Assembly (NCBI RefSeq): GCF_019049255.1
Contig: NZ_JAGMUJ010000130.1
Span: 186,001 to 250,000, forward strand
Reading direction: 5' to 3'
Source: Streptomyces sp. AC558_RSS880
GTDB lineage: Bacteria > Actinomycetota > Actinomycetes > Streptomycetales > Streptomycetaceae
DNA length: 64,000 nt
Part shown: in pieces, positions 34,408-42,397 of the stretch
How positions within the stretch are numbered: the first letter of the stretch is position 1
Layout of the letters: each line of letters starts with the position of its first letter
Position numbers and translations under genes: made by a program
Notes under the pieces: generated by a model
Told to the model about the DNA's origin: nothing
Seen by the model: the letters and a program-made list of their open reading frames with translations, nothing else
Database searches by the model: none

Positions 34408-34665
34408 TCACGCGCTGACGAGGAGCTGCGGCGACAGCACCTTGATCATCGTGTTGGTCCAGTGCATCCGGCGGAGGGGCTGCGGATGGCAGGAGGAGAC
34501 CAGCTCCAGCAGTTCCCGGTCCCGGGTGGCCTGTGCCGCCTGGGCGAGCATCTCCCAGTGGAACTCGTGCTCGGCGCGATGGCGCTCGGCGGCGGCCGGC
34601 AGGTCCTGCTCCAGGTCCCGCTCGTCGTCGTGCAGGGTGCGGAGGGTGAGGGTGACACCGCTCAT
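34408..34665 (-). CDS. Small helical protein, probably internally deleted
   Basis: 85 aa, ATG 34665. The N-terminal part (LTLRTLHDDERDLEQDLPAAAERHRAEHEFHW) and the C-terminal part (LAQAAQATRDRELLELVSSCHPQPLRRMHWTNTMIKVLSPQLL) recall a longer family of about 160 aa from Streptomyces in which a middle stretch joins them, as far as I remember it. The protein may therefore have lost about half its length in frame, like the oxidoreductase remnant just upstream. Its ATG overlaps a TGA (34662-34664) in the frame an intact oxidoreductase could have used, hinting at former coupling. Function unknown. Confidence 0.5.
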   Translation of the reverse strand: MSGVTLTLRTLHDDERDLEQDLPAAAERHRAEHEFHWEMLAQAAQATRDRELLELVSSCHPQPLRRMHWTNTMIKVLSPQLLVSA

Positions 34666-34689
34666 GAGCCGCTCCCGTCGTCCCGGTGC

Positions 34690-35570
34690 CGTCGGTGCCC
34701 GTGTCCTGCCCCGCGCCGCGCCGGGCGACCGGCGCGGCGCGGGCCGCGGCCGTCTTGAACAGGGGCTGCTCGGAGAGCGGGTCCCAGTCGGTGACGGTGG
34801 TCTCGTCGGCGGCCCGGCCGGGTCCGTCGTCGGGCGGCCGGTGGCCCCGTGGGGTGTCCCAGTAGCCGTAGTGGAAGGGCACGAACACCACGCCGTCGCG
34901 GATCGCGGTGGTCCGCAGCCGGGCCCGGATCGCTCCGCGCGGGGTGGTGACCTGGACCAGGTCGCCGTCGGACAGGCCCTGCACGGCGGCCTCCGCGGGG
35001 GAGATCTCCGCCCACACGTCCGGCGCGGCGGCGTTCGGCTCGGGCGCGCGGCCGGTCTTGGTGCGGGTGGGGAAGTGGTACACGGTGCGGCCGGTGATCA
35101 GCTGGAGGGGGTACCCGGGTGAGGCGTCCTCGTGCGGCGGGAGGTGTTCCGCGGCCTTGATCACCGCCTTGCCGTCCGGGTTGAGGGAGCGGTACTCGAC
35201 CGGGGTGACGGGCGCGCCGGTCACCATGTAGGCGCGGCCGGTCCGGCCGGTGCGGATGATCTCGTGCAGCAGGGCGTTGAGCAGCGCGGCGTTGGTGCCG
35301 GGGCGCGGTGCCGGGCGCACGTCGGCGCGGCGGGCGACGGGGGTGTACCGGGGGTCGACGCACAGCAGCCGGGGCGGTTCGGCCCCCTCCGGGCGGTCCA
35401 GGATCCGCATCCACGGCACCGTCTGGGTCTCCGCCACGTTGTGTCCGAACAGGGCGATGGTGTCGGCGTGGTCGACGTCCTCGTACGAACCGGGCCGGCC
35501 GTCGGAGCCGAAGGTCTCCTTGAGGGCCTCGGCGGCCGTCGCCGTGCACAGGCGGGTGTCGCCGTCGAGC
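34690..35570 (-). pseudogene. Molybdopterin oxidoreductase (nitrate-reductase-like) relic
   Basis: Three pieces of a molybdopterin-dependent oxidoreductase survive in one frame. GDTRLCTATAAEALKETFGSDGRPGSYEDVDHADTIALFGHNVAETQTVPWMRILDRPEG and LLCVDPRYTPVARRADVRPAPRPGTNAALLNALLHEIIRTG come from the substrate/cofactor region. A direct jump follows, near 35248, to AYMVTGAPVTPVEYRSLNPDGKAVI, LITGRTVYHFPTRTKTGRAPEPN, VQVTTPRGAIRARLR and FHYGYWDTPRGH, the C-terminal cofactor-binding domain. The N-terminal Fe-S/cofactor region and about 300 internal residues are missing, so no active enzyme can result. The frame runs on into the TPR gene only by chance. Confidence 0.75.
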
Positions 35571-35802
35571 TGTCCAAGGTCCGGCCTCCCACGGGAAACG
35601 GTGTCGCCCCGCGAGTACCCCCTCTGCGGAGCGCAAGCGCTCACATGGGGCGTCCGGTACGGTGCTTTGTGTGGTTTCGAGCGATCGGCGCGTCATTCCT
35701 TCCGGGCGACGTTCGCCGACGGGCTGGCACGGCCCCTTCACGGCTCCCTAGGATGTACTCCCTGTCCAGCCAGTCCAGTTGGCGCGGCCCGCAGGGGGAA
35801 CG

Positions 35803-36624
35803 ATGCACACCGGTAAGCAGCTGTCCACCGAGATCGACGCGACCGTGCCGACGGCAGCGCGCATGTACGACTACTACCTGGGCGGCAAGGACAACTACGC
35901 GGCGGACCGTGCCGCGACCGAGGAACTCGACAAGGTCGTGCCCAGCACCCGCCGCCTGGCGCTGAACAACCGGCGCTTCCTCCAGCGGGTGGTCCGCACC
36001 CTCACGCAGGAGTACGGGATACGGCAGTACGTCGACCACGGTTCCGGTCTGCCCACCCAGGACAACGTCCACCAGGTCGCGCAGCGCGTCGACCCGACCG
36101 CCCACGTGGTGTACGCCGACAACGACCCGATGGTGCTGGTGCACGGCCGTGCCCTGCTGGAGCAGGACCGGCGCACCGCGGTCATCCAGGCCGACATGCG
36201 CGACACCGACGGGATATTCGGTCACCCGGAGACCCAGCGGCTGATCGACTTCTCCGAGCCGGTGTGCGTGCTGTTCAACTCGGTCTTCCACTGCATCCCG
36301 GACAGTGACACCGACGGTCCGCTCGCCCTGGCCCGCCGGGTGCGCGAGCGGCTGGCGCCGGGCAGCTTCATGGTGACGTGCCAGCTCGTCAGCGATGACC
36401 CGGAGGTCCGCGCGTTCGTCACCGACTTCATGGACCGGGCGACCCACGGGAACTGGGGCCGGGTGCGCGAGAAGAAGGACGTCGAGTCGTACTTCGAGGG
36501 CCTGGAGATCCTGGAGCCGGGCCTGGTGGAGGTGTCCACCTGGCGTCCGGACACCGAGGTGGCGCCCCGTCAGCTCACCCAGGAGTGGATCGAGTTCGGC
36601 GGTGTGGGCCGGCTCCCGCTGTGA
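35803..36624 (+). CDS. SAM-dependent methyltransferase (DUF574/Methyltransf_19)
   Basis: 273 aa from ATG 35803 (CAGGGGGA ahead). The family hallmarks are all here: VPTAARMYDYYLGGKDNYAADRAATEEL near the N terminus, LNNRRFLQRVVRTLTQEYGIRQYVDHGSGLPTQDNVHQVAQRVDPTAHVVYADNDPMVLVHGRALL (SAM-binding region) and VLFNSVFHCIPD. These single-domain proteins are very common in Streptomyces, usually near regulatory XRE/DUF397 genes as here, but their substrate is unknown. A terminator follows. It is convergent with the XRE regulator. Confidence 0.88.
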   Translation: MHTGKQLSTEIDATVPTAARMYDYYLGGKDNYAADRAATEELDKVVPSTRRLALNNRRFLQRVVRTLTQEYGIRQYVDHGSGLPTQDNVHQVAQRVDPTAHVVYADNDPMVLVHGRALLEQDRRTAVIQADMRDTDGIFGHPETQRLIDFSEPVCVLFNSVFHCIPDSDTDGPLALARRVRERLAPGSFMVTCQLVSDDPEVRAFVTDFMDRATHGNWGRVREKKDVESYFEGLEILEPGLVEVSTWRPDTEVAPRQLTQEWIEFGGVGRLPL

Positions 36625-36630
36625 TCCCCC

Positions 36631-36682
36631 GACGCCGCGACGCCCCCGCCGGACCGCTCGGGTCCCACGGGGGCGTCGGCGT
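36631..36682. terminator. Hairpin terminator between convergent genes
   Basis: GACGCCGCGACGCCCCCG pairs with CGGGGGCGTCGGCGT across a 19-nt loop, lying between the stops of the methyltransferase and the XRE regulator. Confidence 0.65.
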
Positions 36683-36696
36683 GTTCGCGCCCGCCG

Positions 36697-37617
36697 CTAC
36701 GCCGTGGCGTAGCGCTCCTTGATCGTCCTGTGGAGCAGTTCCACCGAGTCGCGCGGTTTGAGCGCCTCGTCGGCGAGGCGGTCCAGCGCGATCCGGTACT
36801 CCTCCGTCTCGTCGAGGTCCTCGAGGAAATTGGCGCTCCTGATGTGCTCCAGATAGACCACGTCGGGCAGGTCGAGCCCGCCGAAGCGCAGATAGGTCAC
36901 GGGTATGGCGGGAGCCGACGCGTTCGTCACGTCCAGCGGCACGATCTGCACCGTCACGTTGGGCCGCTCGGCCATCGTCACCAGGTGCTCGAGCTGCTCG
37001 CGCATCACCGCGGGGCTGCCCAGGACGCGCAGCAGCACCGACTCGTCGATGACGGCCCAGAGCTGCGGCGCGGCCTCGCGCAGCAGCAGTTCGGCGCGGC
37101 GCATGCGCAGTTCGACCCGGCGCTGCACCTCGCTCGCCGGGGCGTTCGGCAGCCCCCGCTCGACCACCGCGCGGGTGTAGGCGGCGGTCTGCAGCAGTCC
37201 GGGGACGTACTGGATCTCGAAGGTGCGGATGGTGGCGGCGGCCTCCTGGAGCCCGACCAGACGGTCGAACCACTCGGGCATCAGCCGCTTGTCGTACCGC
37301 TGCCACCAGCCCGGCTCCCCGGCTCGTCGGAGCAGCTTGAGCAGCACCGACGCCTCGTACTCGTCGGTGCCGTACAGCGTCAGCAGGGCCCGGACATCGC
37401 CCTCGGTCGGCGGGCGGCGGCCCTTGCCCGACTCGATGCGGGACAGCTTCGCCGGACTGAAGCCGACGGAGCGCGCCGCCTGGTCCTGGGACAGCCCGGC
37501 GTCGTCACGGAAGCCTGCCAGCTGCACGCCGACCAGCATCTTCAGCAGGGTCGGAGCGGGCTCGGGCCTGTCCAGATAGGGTTCCAGGCGGGAGATTCGA
37601 TGCGACGCGGCGGACAT
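36697..37617 (-). CDS. XRE-family regulator with DUF5753 (WhiJ/AbaA-like)
   Basis: 306 aa. The helix-turn-helix (about residues 25-85) reads LLKMLVGVQLAGFRDDAGLSQDQAARSVGFSPAKLSRIESGKGRRPPTEGDVRALLTLYG. The rest is DUF5753: PEWFDRLVGLQEAAATIRTFEIQYVPGLLQTAAYTRAVV, MRREQLEHLV-like segments and RSANFLEDLDETEEYRIALDRLADEAL. Such proteins pair with a small DUF397 protein and an RsbW-like ATPase in the whiJ and abaA loci, where they adjust sporulation and antibiotic timing. All three are present here in the same arrangement, with 194 bp between this start and the DUF397 stop. Confidence 0.92.
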   Translation of the reverse strand: MSAASHRISRLEPYLDRPEPAPTLLKMLVGVQLAGFRDDAGLSQDQAARSVGFSPAKLSRIESGKGRRPPTEGDVRALLTLYGTDEYEASVLLKLLRRAGEPGWWQRYDKRLMPEWFDRLVGLQEAAATIRTFEIQYVPGLLQTAAYTRAVVERGLPNAPASEVQRRVELRMRRAELLLREAAPQLWAVIDESVLLRVLGSPAVMREQLEHLVTMAERPNVTVQIVPLDVTNASAPAIPVTYLRFGGLDLPDVVYLEHIRSANFLEDLDETEEYRIALDRLADEALKPRDSVELLHRTIKERYATA

Positions 37618-37811
37618 CCTGACTCCCAGCAGACCGGCACAAGGGCGCTTTACACTATCGCACCTGACTGTCCCTCACCGCATCCGCGTACGAAAAGCCC
37701 CGAGGAAATGGCGCGTTGGGTTCCGCTTCACCGGCACCGGACCGAACAACCGGCACCAACCCGAACAGAAGGCGCCAACCCGGGCAGCCGGCGCCGGTCC
37801 GTCGCGGGCGT

Positions 37812-38042
37812 TCAGACCAGGTGGTCGAACTCGCCGTCCTTCGCACCGGCCAGGAACGCCGCCAGCTCCGCGGCCGTGTAGACGAGGGCGGGACCGTCGG
37901 GGTCACGGGAGTTGCGCATCGCGATCCCCCCACCGGCCAGCGGGGCCACCTCGACACAGTTGCCCTCGGCGTTGCTGTGCCGGCTCTTGATCCAGCGGGC
38001 GTCCAACTGGCTGGCCCGCACTCCGTTCCGCACTCCTGGCAC
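37812..38042 (-). CDS. DUF397 small regulatory protein
   Basis: 76 aa from GTG 38042, with AGGAGACAGCG just ahead. Typical DUF397: RASQLDARWIKSRHSNAEGNCVEVAPLAGGGIAMRNSRDPDGPALVYTAAELAAFLAGAKDGEFDHLV, with the W-x-KSxxSxxxGNCVEV and RDSKxPxGPxL signatures. In whiJ-like loci this protein binds the XRE partner and relieves repression. It is first in the leftward transcript ahead of the XRE gene, facing away from the ATPase gene at 38223. Confidence 0.93.
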   Translation of the reverse strand: MPGVRNGVRASQLDARWIKSRHSNAEGNCVEVAPLAGGGIAMRNSRDPDGPALVYTAAELAAFLAGAKDGEFDHLV

Positions 38043-38112
38043 CGCTGTCTCCTCGCTGTTCCCGTGTCTCCCCGCACACGGCCCGGATGTCCGGCCGCGC
38101 GCCGGGAAAAAT

Positions 38113-38144
38113 CTCGCGCAATTTCTCGTGCAATTGCACGCGAG
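38113..38144. promoter_or_regulatory. Nested palindromic operator in the DUF397/ATPase divergent region
   Basis: A perfect 14-bp palindrome CGTGCAATTGCACG (38127-38140) is nested in a wider dyad CTCGCGCAA (38113-38121) ... TTGCACGCGAG (38134-38144). It overlaps the -35 of the rightward promoter and lies 70 bp from the DUF397 start. I infer it is the binding site of the XRE protein. Confidence 0.6.
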
Positions 38145-38163
38145 CGCTGACAGCGTGGATAAT
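38134..38163 (+). promoter_or_regulatory. Vegetative-type promoter of the RsbW-like gene
   Basis: TTGCAC and GATAAT separated by 18 bp form a good housekeeping-sigma promoter, about 60 bp before GTG 38223. The -35 lies inside the palindrome, so operator binding should block it. Confidence 0.6.
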
Positions 38164-38222
38164 AGCTGCGGCGTCAACCCCCGTGTTGGCGCCCCGTCCT
38201 GACGTCGCATCGGGGAGATGCC

Positions 38223-38744
38223 GTGTCATCACCTGCGCATCCACTGCTCCGGCCACCGGCCACCGCCGCGATACGGACGAGTGGCCGCGGCACGGCGGCG
38301 GCAGATCCTCGCCGGCCGGAGACGGCCCGCCCCGCGTCCGCCTCGGCCACGCTGCGTCTCGCACGCGGCCGGGAGGGGCTCGCGCGGGCGCGGTCCTTCA
38401 CCCGGGACACCCTGCGCGACTGGTCGCTCGGCCACCACTGCGACGACGCCACCCTCATGATCAGCGAGCTCGCCGCCAACGCCGTGACGCACGCGGCACC
38501 GCGGTGCGCGGGTGCGCCGGACATCCGGCTCGGGTTCCGCCTGGAGCCCGCGCACCTGCTGCTCACCGTCTCCGACCCCGACGACCACCCACCCGTCCGC
38601 ACACCCGGTGCCGGTTCCGGCCTGGAGGAGGACGGCCGGGGGCTGTGCATCGTCGCCGCCCTGTCCGAGGGATGGGGCTGGACCCCCACCCCTCCGGCGG
38701 GCAAGACGGTGTGGGCCCGGTTGTCGACCCGACCCCCCATCTGA
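38223..38744 (+). CDS. RsbW-like ATP-binding protein of the whiJ-type locus
   Basis: 173 aa from GTG 38223. After about 45 residues of low-complexity N terminus comes a HATPase_c_2 domain: ARARSFTRDTLRDWSLGHHCDDATLMISELAANAVTHAAP (N-box), VSDPDDHPPV and EEDGRGLCIVAALSEGWGW (G-box). It is probably an anti-sigma-factor-like kinase. With the divergent DUF397 and XRE genes it completes the WhiJ/AbaA-like trio; the partner sigma factor or antagonist is unknown. Confidence 0.88.
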   Translation: MSSPAHPLLRPPATAAIRTSGRGTAAADPRRPETARPASASATLRLARGREGLARARSFTRDTLRDWSLGHHCDDATLMISELAANAVTHAAPRCAGAPDIRLGFRLEPAHLLLTVSDPDDHPPVRTPGAGSGLEEDGRGLCIVAALSEGWGWTPTPPAGKTVWARLSTRPPI

Positions 38745-38773
38745 CACGACTGCCGCGGAAAGGCACCCACGCC

Positions 38774-39319
38774 ATGCGCAGCGCTTCTACGGAACAGCCG
38801 AGCAGCGAGCGCCCTGTGCGCCACACGTCCCCCACCAAGGTGGCACGGACCACGCCCCTCACGGCACTGTCCCGCGTGCCGTGGGCCGACATGCAGGACT
38901 CCACCGGCTCGGCGGCGGCCATCCCCCTGCTGCTGAACGGCATCGCCTGGGGGGACGCCGACACCGCCCGCGCCGCCCTGGAGGATCTGCGGAAACGGAT
39001 CTGCCAGTACGGCTTCGTCACGGAACAGGCGACCGCCGCCGCGGTCCCCTTCCTCTGGGAGCTGGCCCAGCTGCCGCACGTCACCTGCCGGGCCGGGATC
39101 ATCCAGCTGCTCAAGGCCATCGCCGACGCCCGGCAGTGGGAGAGCACCGCCACCGCGTATCCCAAGCTGCTCAACCGCAGGGAGAACCCGGTGGTGTGGG
39201 AGCGGGCCGCCCGGCAGGCGGTGCGCGCCCGGCGCGGCGACCTGAACCGGCTGCTGGCCGAGCCGGACACCGAGATCGCCCGCGCCACCACGGAACTGGC
39301 CCGCGCCCTGGCCGACTGA
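38774..39319 (+). CDS. Conserved hypothetical helical protein
   Basis: 181 aa from ATG 38774, 29 bp after the RsbW-like gene and probably co-transcribed with it. After a polar N terminus (about 45 residues) the protein is helical and HEAT-like: TGSAAAIPLLLNGIAWGDADTARAALEDLRKRICQYGFVTEQATAAAVPFLWELAQLPHVTCRAGIIQLLKAIADARQW. The block AVPFLWELA with paired helices resembles HEAT-type solenoid repeats found in Streptomyces proteins of unknown role. No catalytic motif is seen; it may be a protein-binding module. Confidence 0.7.
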   Translation: MRSASTEQPSSERPVRHTSPTKVARTTPLTALSRVPWADMQDSTGSAAAIPLLLNGIAWGDADTARAALEDLRKRICQYGFVTEQATAAAVPFLWELAQLPHVTCRAGIIQLLKAIADARQWESTATAYPKLLNRRENPVVWERAARQAVRARRGDLNRLLAEPDTEIARATTELARALAD

Positions 39320-39524
39320 GGCCGCGGAGCACGGTTTCCGGGGTGGCCCGGTAGAGGAACGCGCGCGACCTTCGGGGGACGAGTCGCGCGCCGGGGGAGG
39401 GTCGCGCGCGGTCAACCGGGGGGACGGCCGCGCGCGACCCGGAAACCCACGGAACGGTGACGGCCCGCCGGTCAGGTGGGCGCCGTCCCTCGCCTCGCGT
39501 GGCGCGGCAGTGTAGACATGGCAC

Positions 39525-42263
39525 ATGGTCCGACTCACGGGTCGATCCCGGCCCCGGTCGTCCCTGCGGCCCGGTGCCGCGGCGTCCGTGCGACGCCGGC
39601 GGGACGCAGACGGCCGCTCCCGGTGGCATCCGGCGGCAGGACTGCGGTCGGTGCTGAGCGGGCGCAGCGTCGCCGGACAGGTGTTCGTGCTGCATCTGAC
39701 GATCGTGCTGCTGCTGGTCGTGGCCGCCGTGGTCGCGCTGGTGCTCCAGGCCCAGCAGAACAGCGACGAGGAGGCCCGCAACCGCTCGCTCGCCGTCGCG
39801 GAGGCCTTCGCCAACTCGCCGGGCGTCGCCGAGGCGGTCCTCTCCCCCGATCCGACAACCACGCTGCAGAACCGCGCGGAAGCGGCCCGTGAGCGGACGG
39901 GGGTGGACTTCGTCGTCGTCATGAGCACCGAGGGCATCCGCTACACGCACCCCAGACCGGACCGCATCGGCAAGCGGTTCGTCGGCACGACCGAGCCCGC
40001 GCTGGCCGGTGAGCCGGTGGTCGAGGAGATCGACGGCACCATCGGCCGGCTGGTGCAGGCGGTGGTGCCGGTCACGGACCCGGACGGCACCGTGGTGGGA
40101 CTCGTGTCGGCGGGCATCACGACCGAGCACGTCGGCGGAGCCGCCGCCGAACAGCTGCCGCTCGTGCTGAGCGCGGCGGCCGCCGCCCTGGCCCTGGCCA
40201 CCTGGGGCGCGGCCCTGGTCAGCAGACGGCTGCTGCGCCAGACCCACGGCCTGGGCCCGCACGAGATGACCCGGATGTACGAGCACCACGACGCGGTACT
40301 GCACGCGGTGCGCGAGGGGGTCGTCATCGTCGACGGGGACGGGACGCTCATGCTCGCCAACGACGAGGCGCGCCGGCTGCTCGGCCTGCCCGAGGACGCC
40401 GAGGGCCGCCCCGTGTCGGACATCGGCCTGGACCCCGGCACCGCCGAGCTGCTGTCTTCGGGCCGCACCGCCACGGACGAGGTGCACCTGGTGGCCGACC
40501 GGCTGCTGGCGGTCAACCAGCGGCCCACCGACCGGGCGGGCGGCCCGCCCGGCAGTGTGGCCACGGTCCGCGACTCCACCGAGCTGCGCGCCCTGTCCGG
40601 CCGGGCGGAGGCGTCGCGCGAGCGGCTCAACATGCTGTACGACGCGGGGGTGAGCATCGGGACGAGCCTGGACGTCACCCGCACGGCCGAGGAACTCGCC
40701 GAGCTGGCCGTGCCGCGGTTCGCCGACTTCGTCACGGTGGACCTGTTCGAGTCGGTGCTGGCCGGCGGCCACCCCGACGCGGCCGGCGTACTGCGCCGCG
40801 CGGCGTCGGCGGGGATCGGCGCGGACGCTCCGCTCTACCCCAAGGACGAGCGGATCCGCTTCGTCGCGTCGTCCCCGCAGGGCGTCAGCCTCGCCACCGG
40901 CCGGCCGGTCCTGGAGCCCCGGCTCGGCGAGGCGCCGGGCTGGCACGCACAGGACGTGGAGCGCTCCGGACAGGTCATGGAGTACGGCATCCATTCGCTG
41001 ATCACCGTGCCGCTGCGGGCCGGGGCGCTGGTGCTCGGGGTGGTCAGTCTCTGGCGTTCGCGGAAGGCGGAGCCGTTCGACACCGAGGAGCTGGCTCTCG
41101 CGGAGGAGCTGGTCGCCCGGGCCGCGGTCTCCATCGACAACGCCCGCCGTTACACGCGCGAGCACAGCATGGCGGTGACGCTCCAGCGGAGCCTGCTGCC
41201 GCGCACCCTGCCCGAGCAGAGCGCTCTGGAGATCGCCTACCGCTACCTTCCCGCGCAGGCCGGGGTGGGCGGGGACTGGTTCGACGTGCTGCCGCTGTCC
41301 GGAGCCCGGGTCGCGCTCGTGGTCGGCGACGTCGTCGGCCACGGTCTGCACGCGGCGGCCACGATGGGGCGGCTGCGCACGGCGGTGCACAACTTCTCCG
41401 CCCTGGACCTCCCGCCCGACGAGCTCCTGGCCCTGCTCGACGAGCTGGTCGGGCGGATCGACCAGGACGAGGCGCAGGACGAGCAGAACGCACCGGTGAC
41501 GGGGGCGACCTGTCTGTACGCGGTCTACGACCCGGTCTCCCGGCGCTGCACCGTGGCCCGGGCGGGCCATCCGCCGCCGGCCGTGGTCCGCCCGGACGGC
41601 GGTGTGGAGTTCTGGGACGTGCCCGTCGGCCCCCCGCTGGGGCTCGGCGGCCTGCCGTTCGAGTCGGCCGAGCTGGAACTGCCGGAGGGCAGCCGGCTCG
41701 TCCTCTACACCGACGGACTGATCGAGGACCGCGGCCACGACATCGACGTCGGTCTGGAGCGGCTGCGCGAGGCGCTGTCCCGGGCCGGTGACTCCCCCGA
41801 GGACACGTGCAGGGTCGTCCTGGAGTCCCGCCGCCCGGCACGGGCCGGTGACGACATCGCGCTGCTCGTGGCGCGGACGCGGGCGCTGGCCGCCGGCCGG
41901 ATCGCCCAGTGGCCGGTGCCGCCGGACCCGGCGGCCGTCGGCGAGGTGCGGGCGGCGGTCACCCGGAAGCTGGCCGAGTGGGGGCTGGACGAGCTGGCGT
42001 TCGGCACGGAGCTGATCCTGAGCGAGCTGGTCACCAACGCGCTCCGCTACGGCGGCGCCCCCATCCGGGTGCGGATGCTGTACGACCGCAACCTGATCTG
42101 CGAGGTCTACGACAGCAGCAGCACCGCGCCCCATCTGCGGTACGCGACCATGACGGACGAGGGCGGACGCGGCCTGTTCCTGGTGGCCCAGCTCGCCGAA
42201 CGCTGGGGCACCCGCTACCTGCCCGCCGGCAAGGTCATCTGGGCGGAACAGCCCGTTCCGTGA
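39525..42263 (+). CDS. CitA-like sensor fused to GAF, PP2C phosphatase and RsbW-like ATPase
   Basis: 912 aa. Order: a basic N terminus; transmembrane helix (about 53-73, VFVLHLTIVLLLVVAAVVALVLQ); an extracellular single-Cache sensor like CitA/DcuS (GVDFVVVMSTEGIRYTHPRPDRIGKRF); a second helix (about 210-230); PAS (about 250-360, DGDGTLMLANDEARRLLGLP); GAF (about 370-540); a PP2C/SpoIIE phosphatase (about 550-770, GGDWFDVLPL, VGDVVGHG, GDDIALLV); and a C-terminal HATPase_c_2 (ILSELVTNALRYG, DEGGRGLFLVAQLAERWG). So one membrane protein holds both the phosphatase and the opposing ATP-binding switch module. It probably resets a STAS antagonist in response to an external carboxylate-like ligand. 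Confidence 0.93.
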   Translation: MVRLTGRSRPRSSLRPGAAASVRRRRDADGRSRWHPAAGLRSVLSGRSVAGQVFVLHLTIVLLLVVAAVVALVLQAQQNSDEEARNRSLAVAEAFANSPGVAEAVLSPDPTTTLQNRAEAARERTGVDFVVVMSTEGIRYTHPRPDRIGKRFVGTTEPALAGEPVVEEIDGTIGRLVQAVVPVTDPDGTVVGLVSAGITTEHVGGAAAEQLPLVLSAAAAALALATWGAALVSRRLLRQTHGLGPHEMTRMYEHHDAVLHAVREGVVIVDGDGTLMLANDEARRLLGLPEDAEGRPVSDIGLDPGTAELLSSGRTATDEVHLVADRLLAVNQRPTDRAGGPPGSVATVRDSTELRALSGRAEASRERLNMLYDAGVSIGTSLDVTRTAEELAELAVPRFADFVTVDLFESVLAGGHPDAAGVLRRAASAGIGADAPLYPKDERIRFVASSPQGVSLATGRPVLEPRLGEAPGWHAQDVERSGQVMEYGIHSLITVPLRAGALVLGVVSLWRSRKAEPFDTEELALAEELVARAAVSIDNARRYTREHSMAVTLQRSLLPRTLPEQSALEIAYRYLPAQAGVGGDWFDVLPLSGARVALVVGDVVGHGLHAAATMGRLRTAVHNFSALDLPPDELLALLDELVGRIDQDEAQDEQNAPVTGATCLYAVYDPVSRRCTVARAGHPPPAVVRPDGGVEFWDVPVGPPLGLGGLPFESAELELPEGSRLVLYTDGLIEDRGHDIDVGLERLREALSRAGDSPEDTCRVVLESRRPARAGDDIALLVARTRALAAGRIAQWPVPPDPAAVGEVRAAVTRKLAEWGLDELAFGTELILSELVTNALRYGGAPIRVRMLYDRNLICEVYDSSSTAPHLRYATMTDEGGRGLFLVAQLAERWGTRYLPAGKVIWAEQPVP

Positions 42264-42286
42264 GACATAAGGGCACGTAGGGATAC

Positions 42287-42307
42287 CTCATAAGAGAGGC
42301 TTATGAG
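42287..42307. promoter_or_regulatory. 8-bp inverted repeat CTCATAAG-N5-CTTATGAG
   Basis: A perfect 8-bp dyad with a 5-bp spacer (AGAGG) lies 24 bp after the sensor-phosphatase stop and 90 bp before the ferredoxin reductase start, in an unusually AT-rich stretch. It could be an operator for the reductase, a terminator, or both. Confidence 0.5.
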
Positions 42308-42328
42308 TCCATAGACCGGACCCGCGTA

Positions 42329-42347
42329 CCAGGTAAGGCATGCCTCA
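42329..42347. promoter_or_regulatory. Possible iron box (DmdR/IdeR-like)
   Basis: The 19 bp CCAGGTAAGGCATGCCTCA agree at 12 positions with the consensus TTAGGTTAGGCTAACCTAA for the actinobacterial iron regulator and contain the inner palindrome AAGGCATGCCT. It lies 50 bp before the ferredoxin-NADP reductase start. Confidence 0.35.
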
Positions 42348-42397
42348 GTTTAGGCTTCCCACCGAGTCGCCTGTCATCACTCGAAGGGAACCTGACC

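Noticed and set aside
32597..35644. A 1015-codon frame suggesting a molybdopterin-TPR fusion protein
   Set aside because: The TPR gene has its own perfect ribosome site at 34282. The upstream part is a deleted relic joined by noncoding-like Arg/Pro text, so I treat them as two loci.
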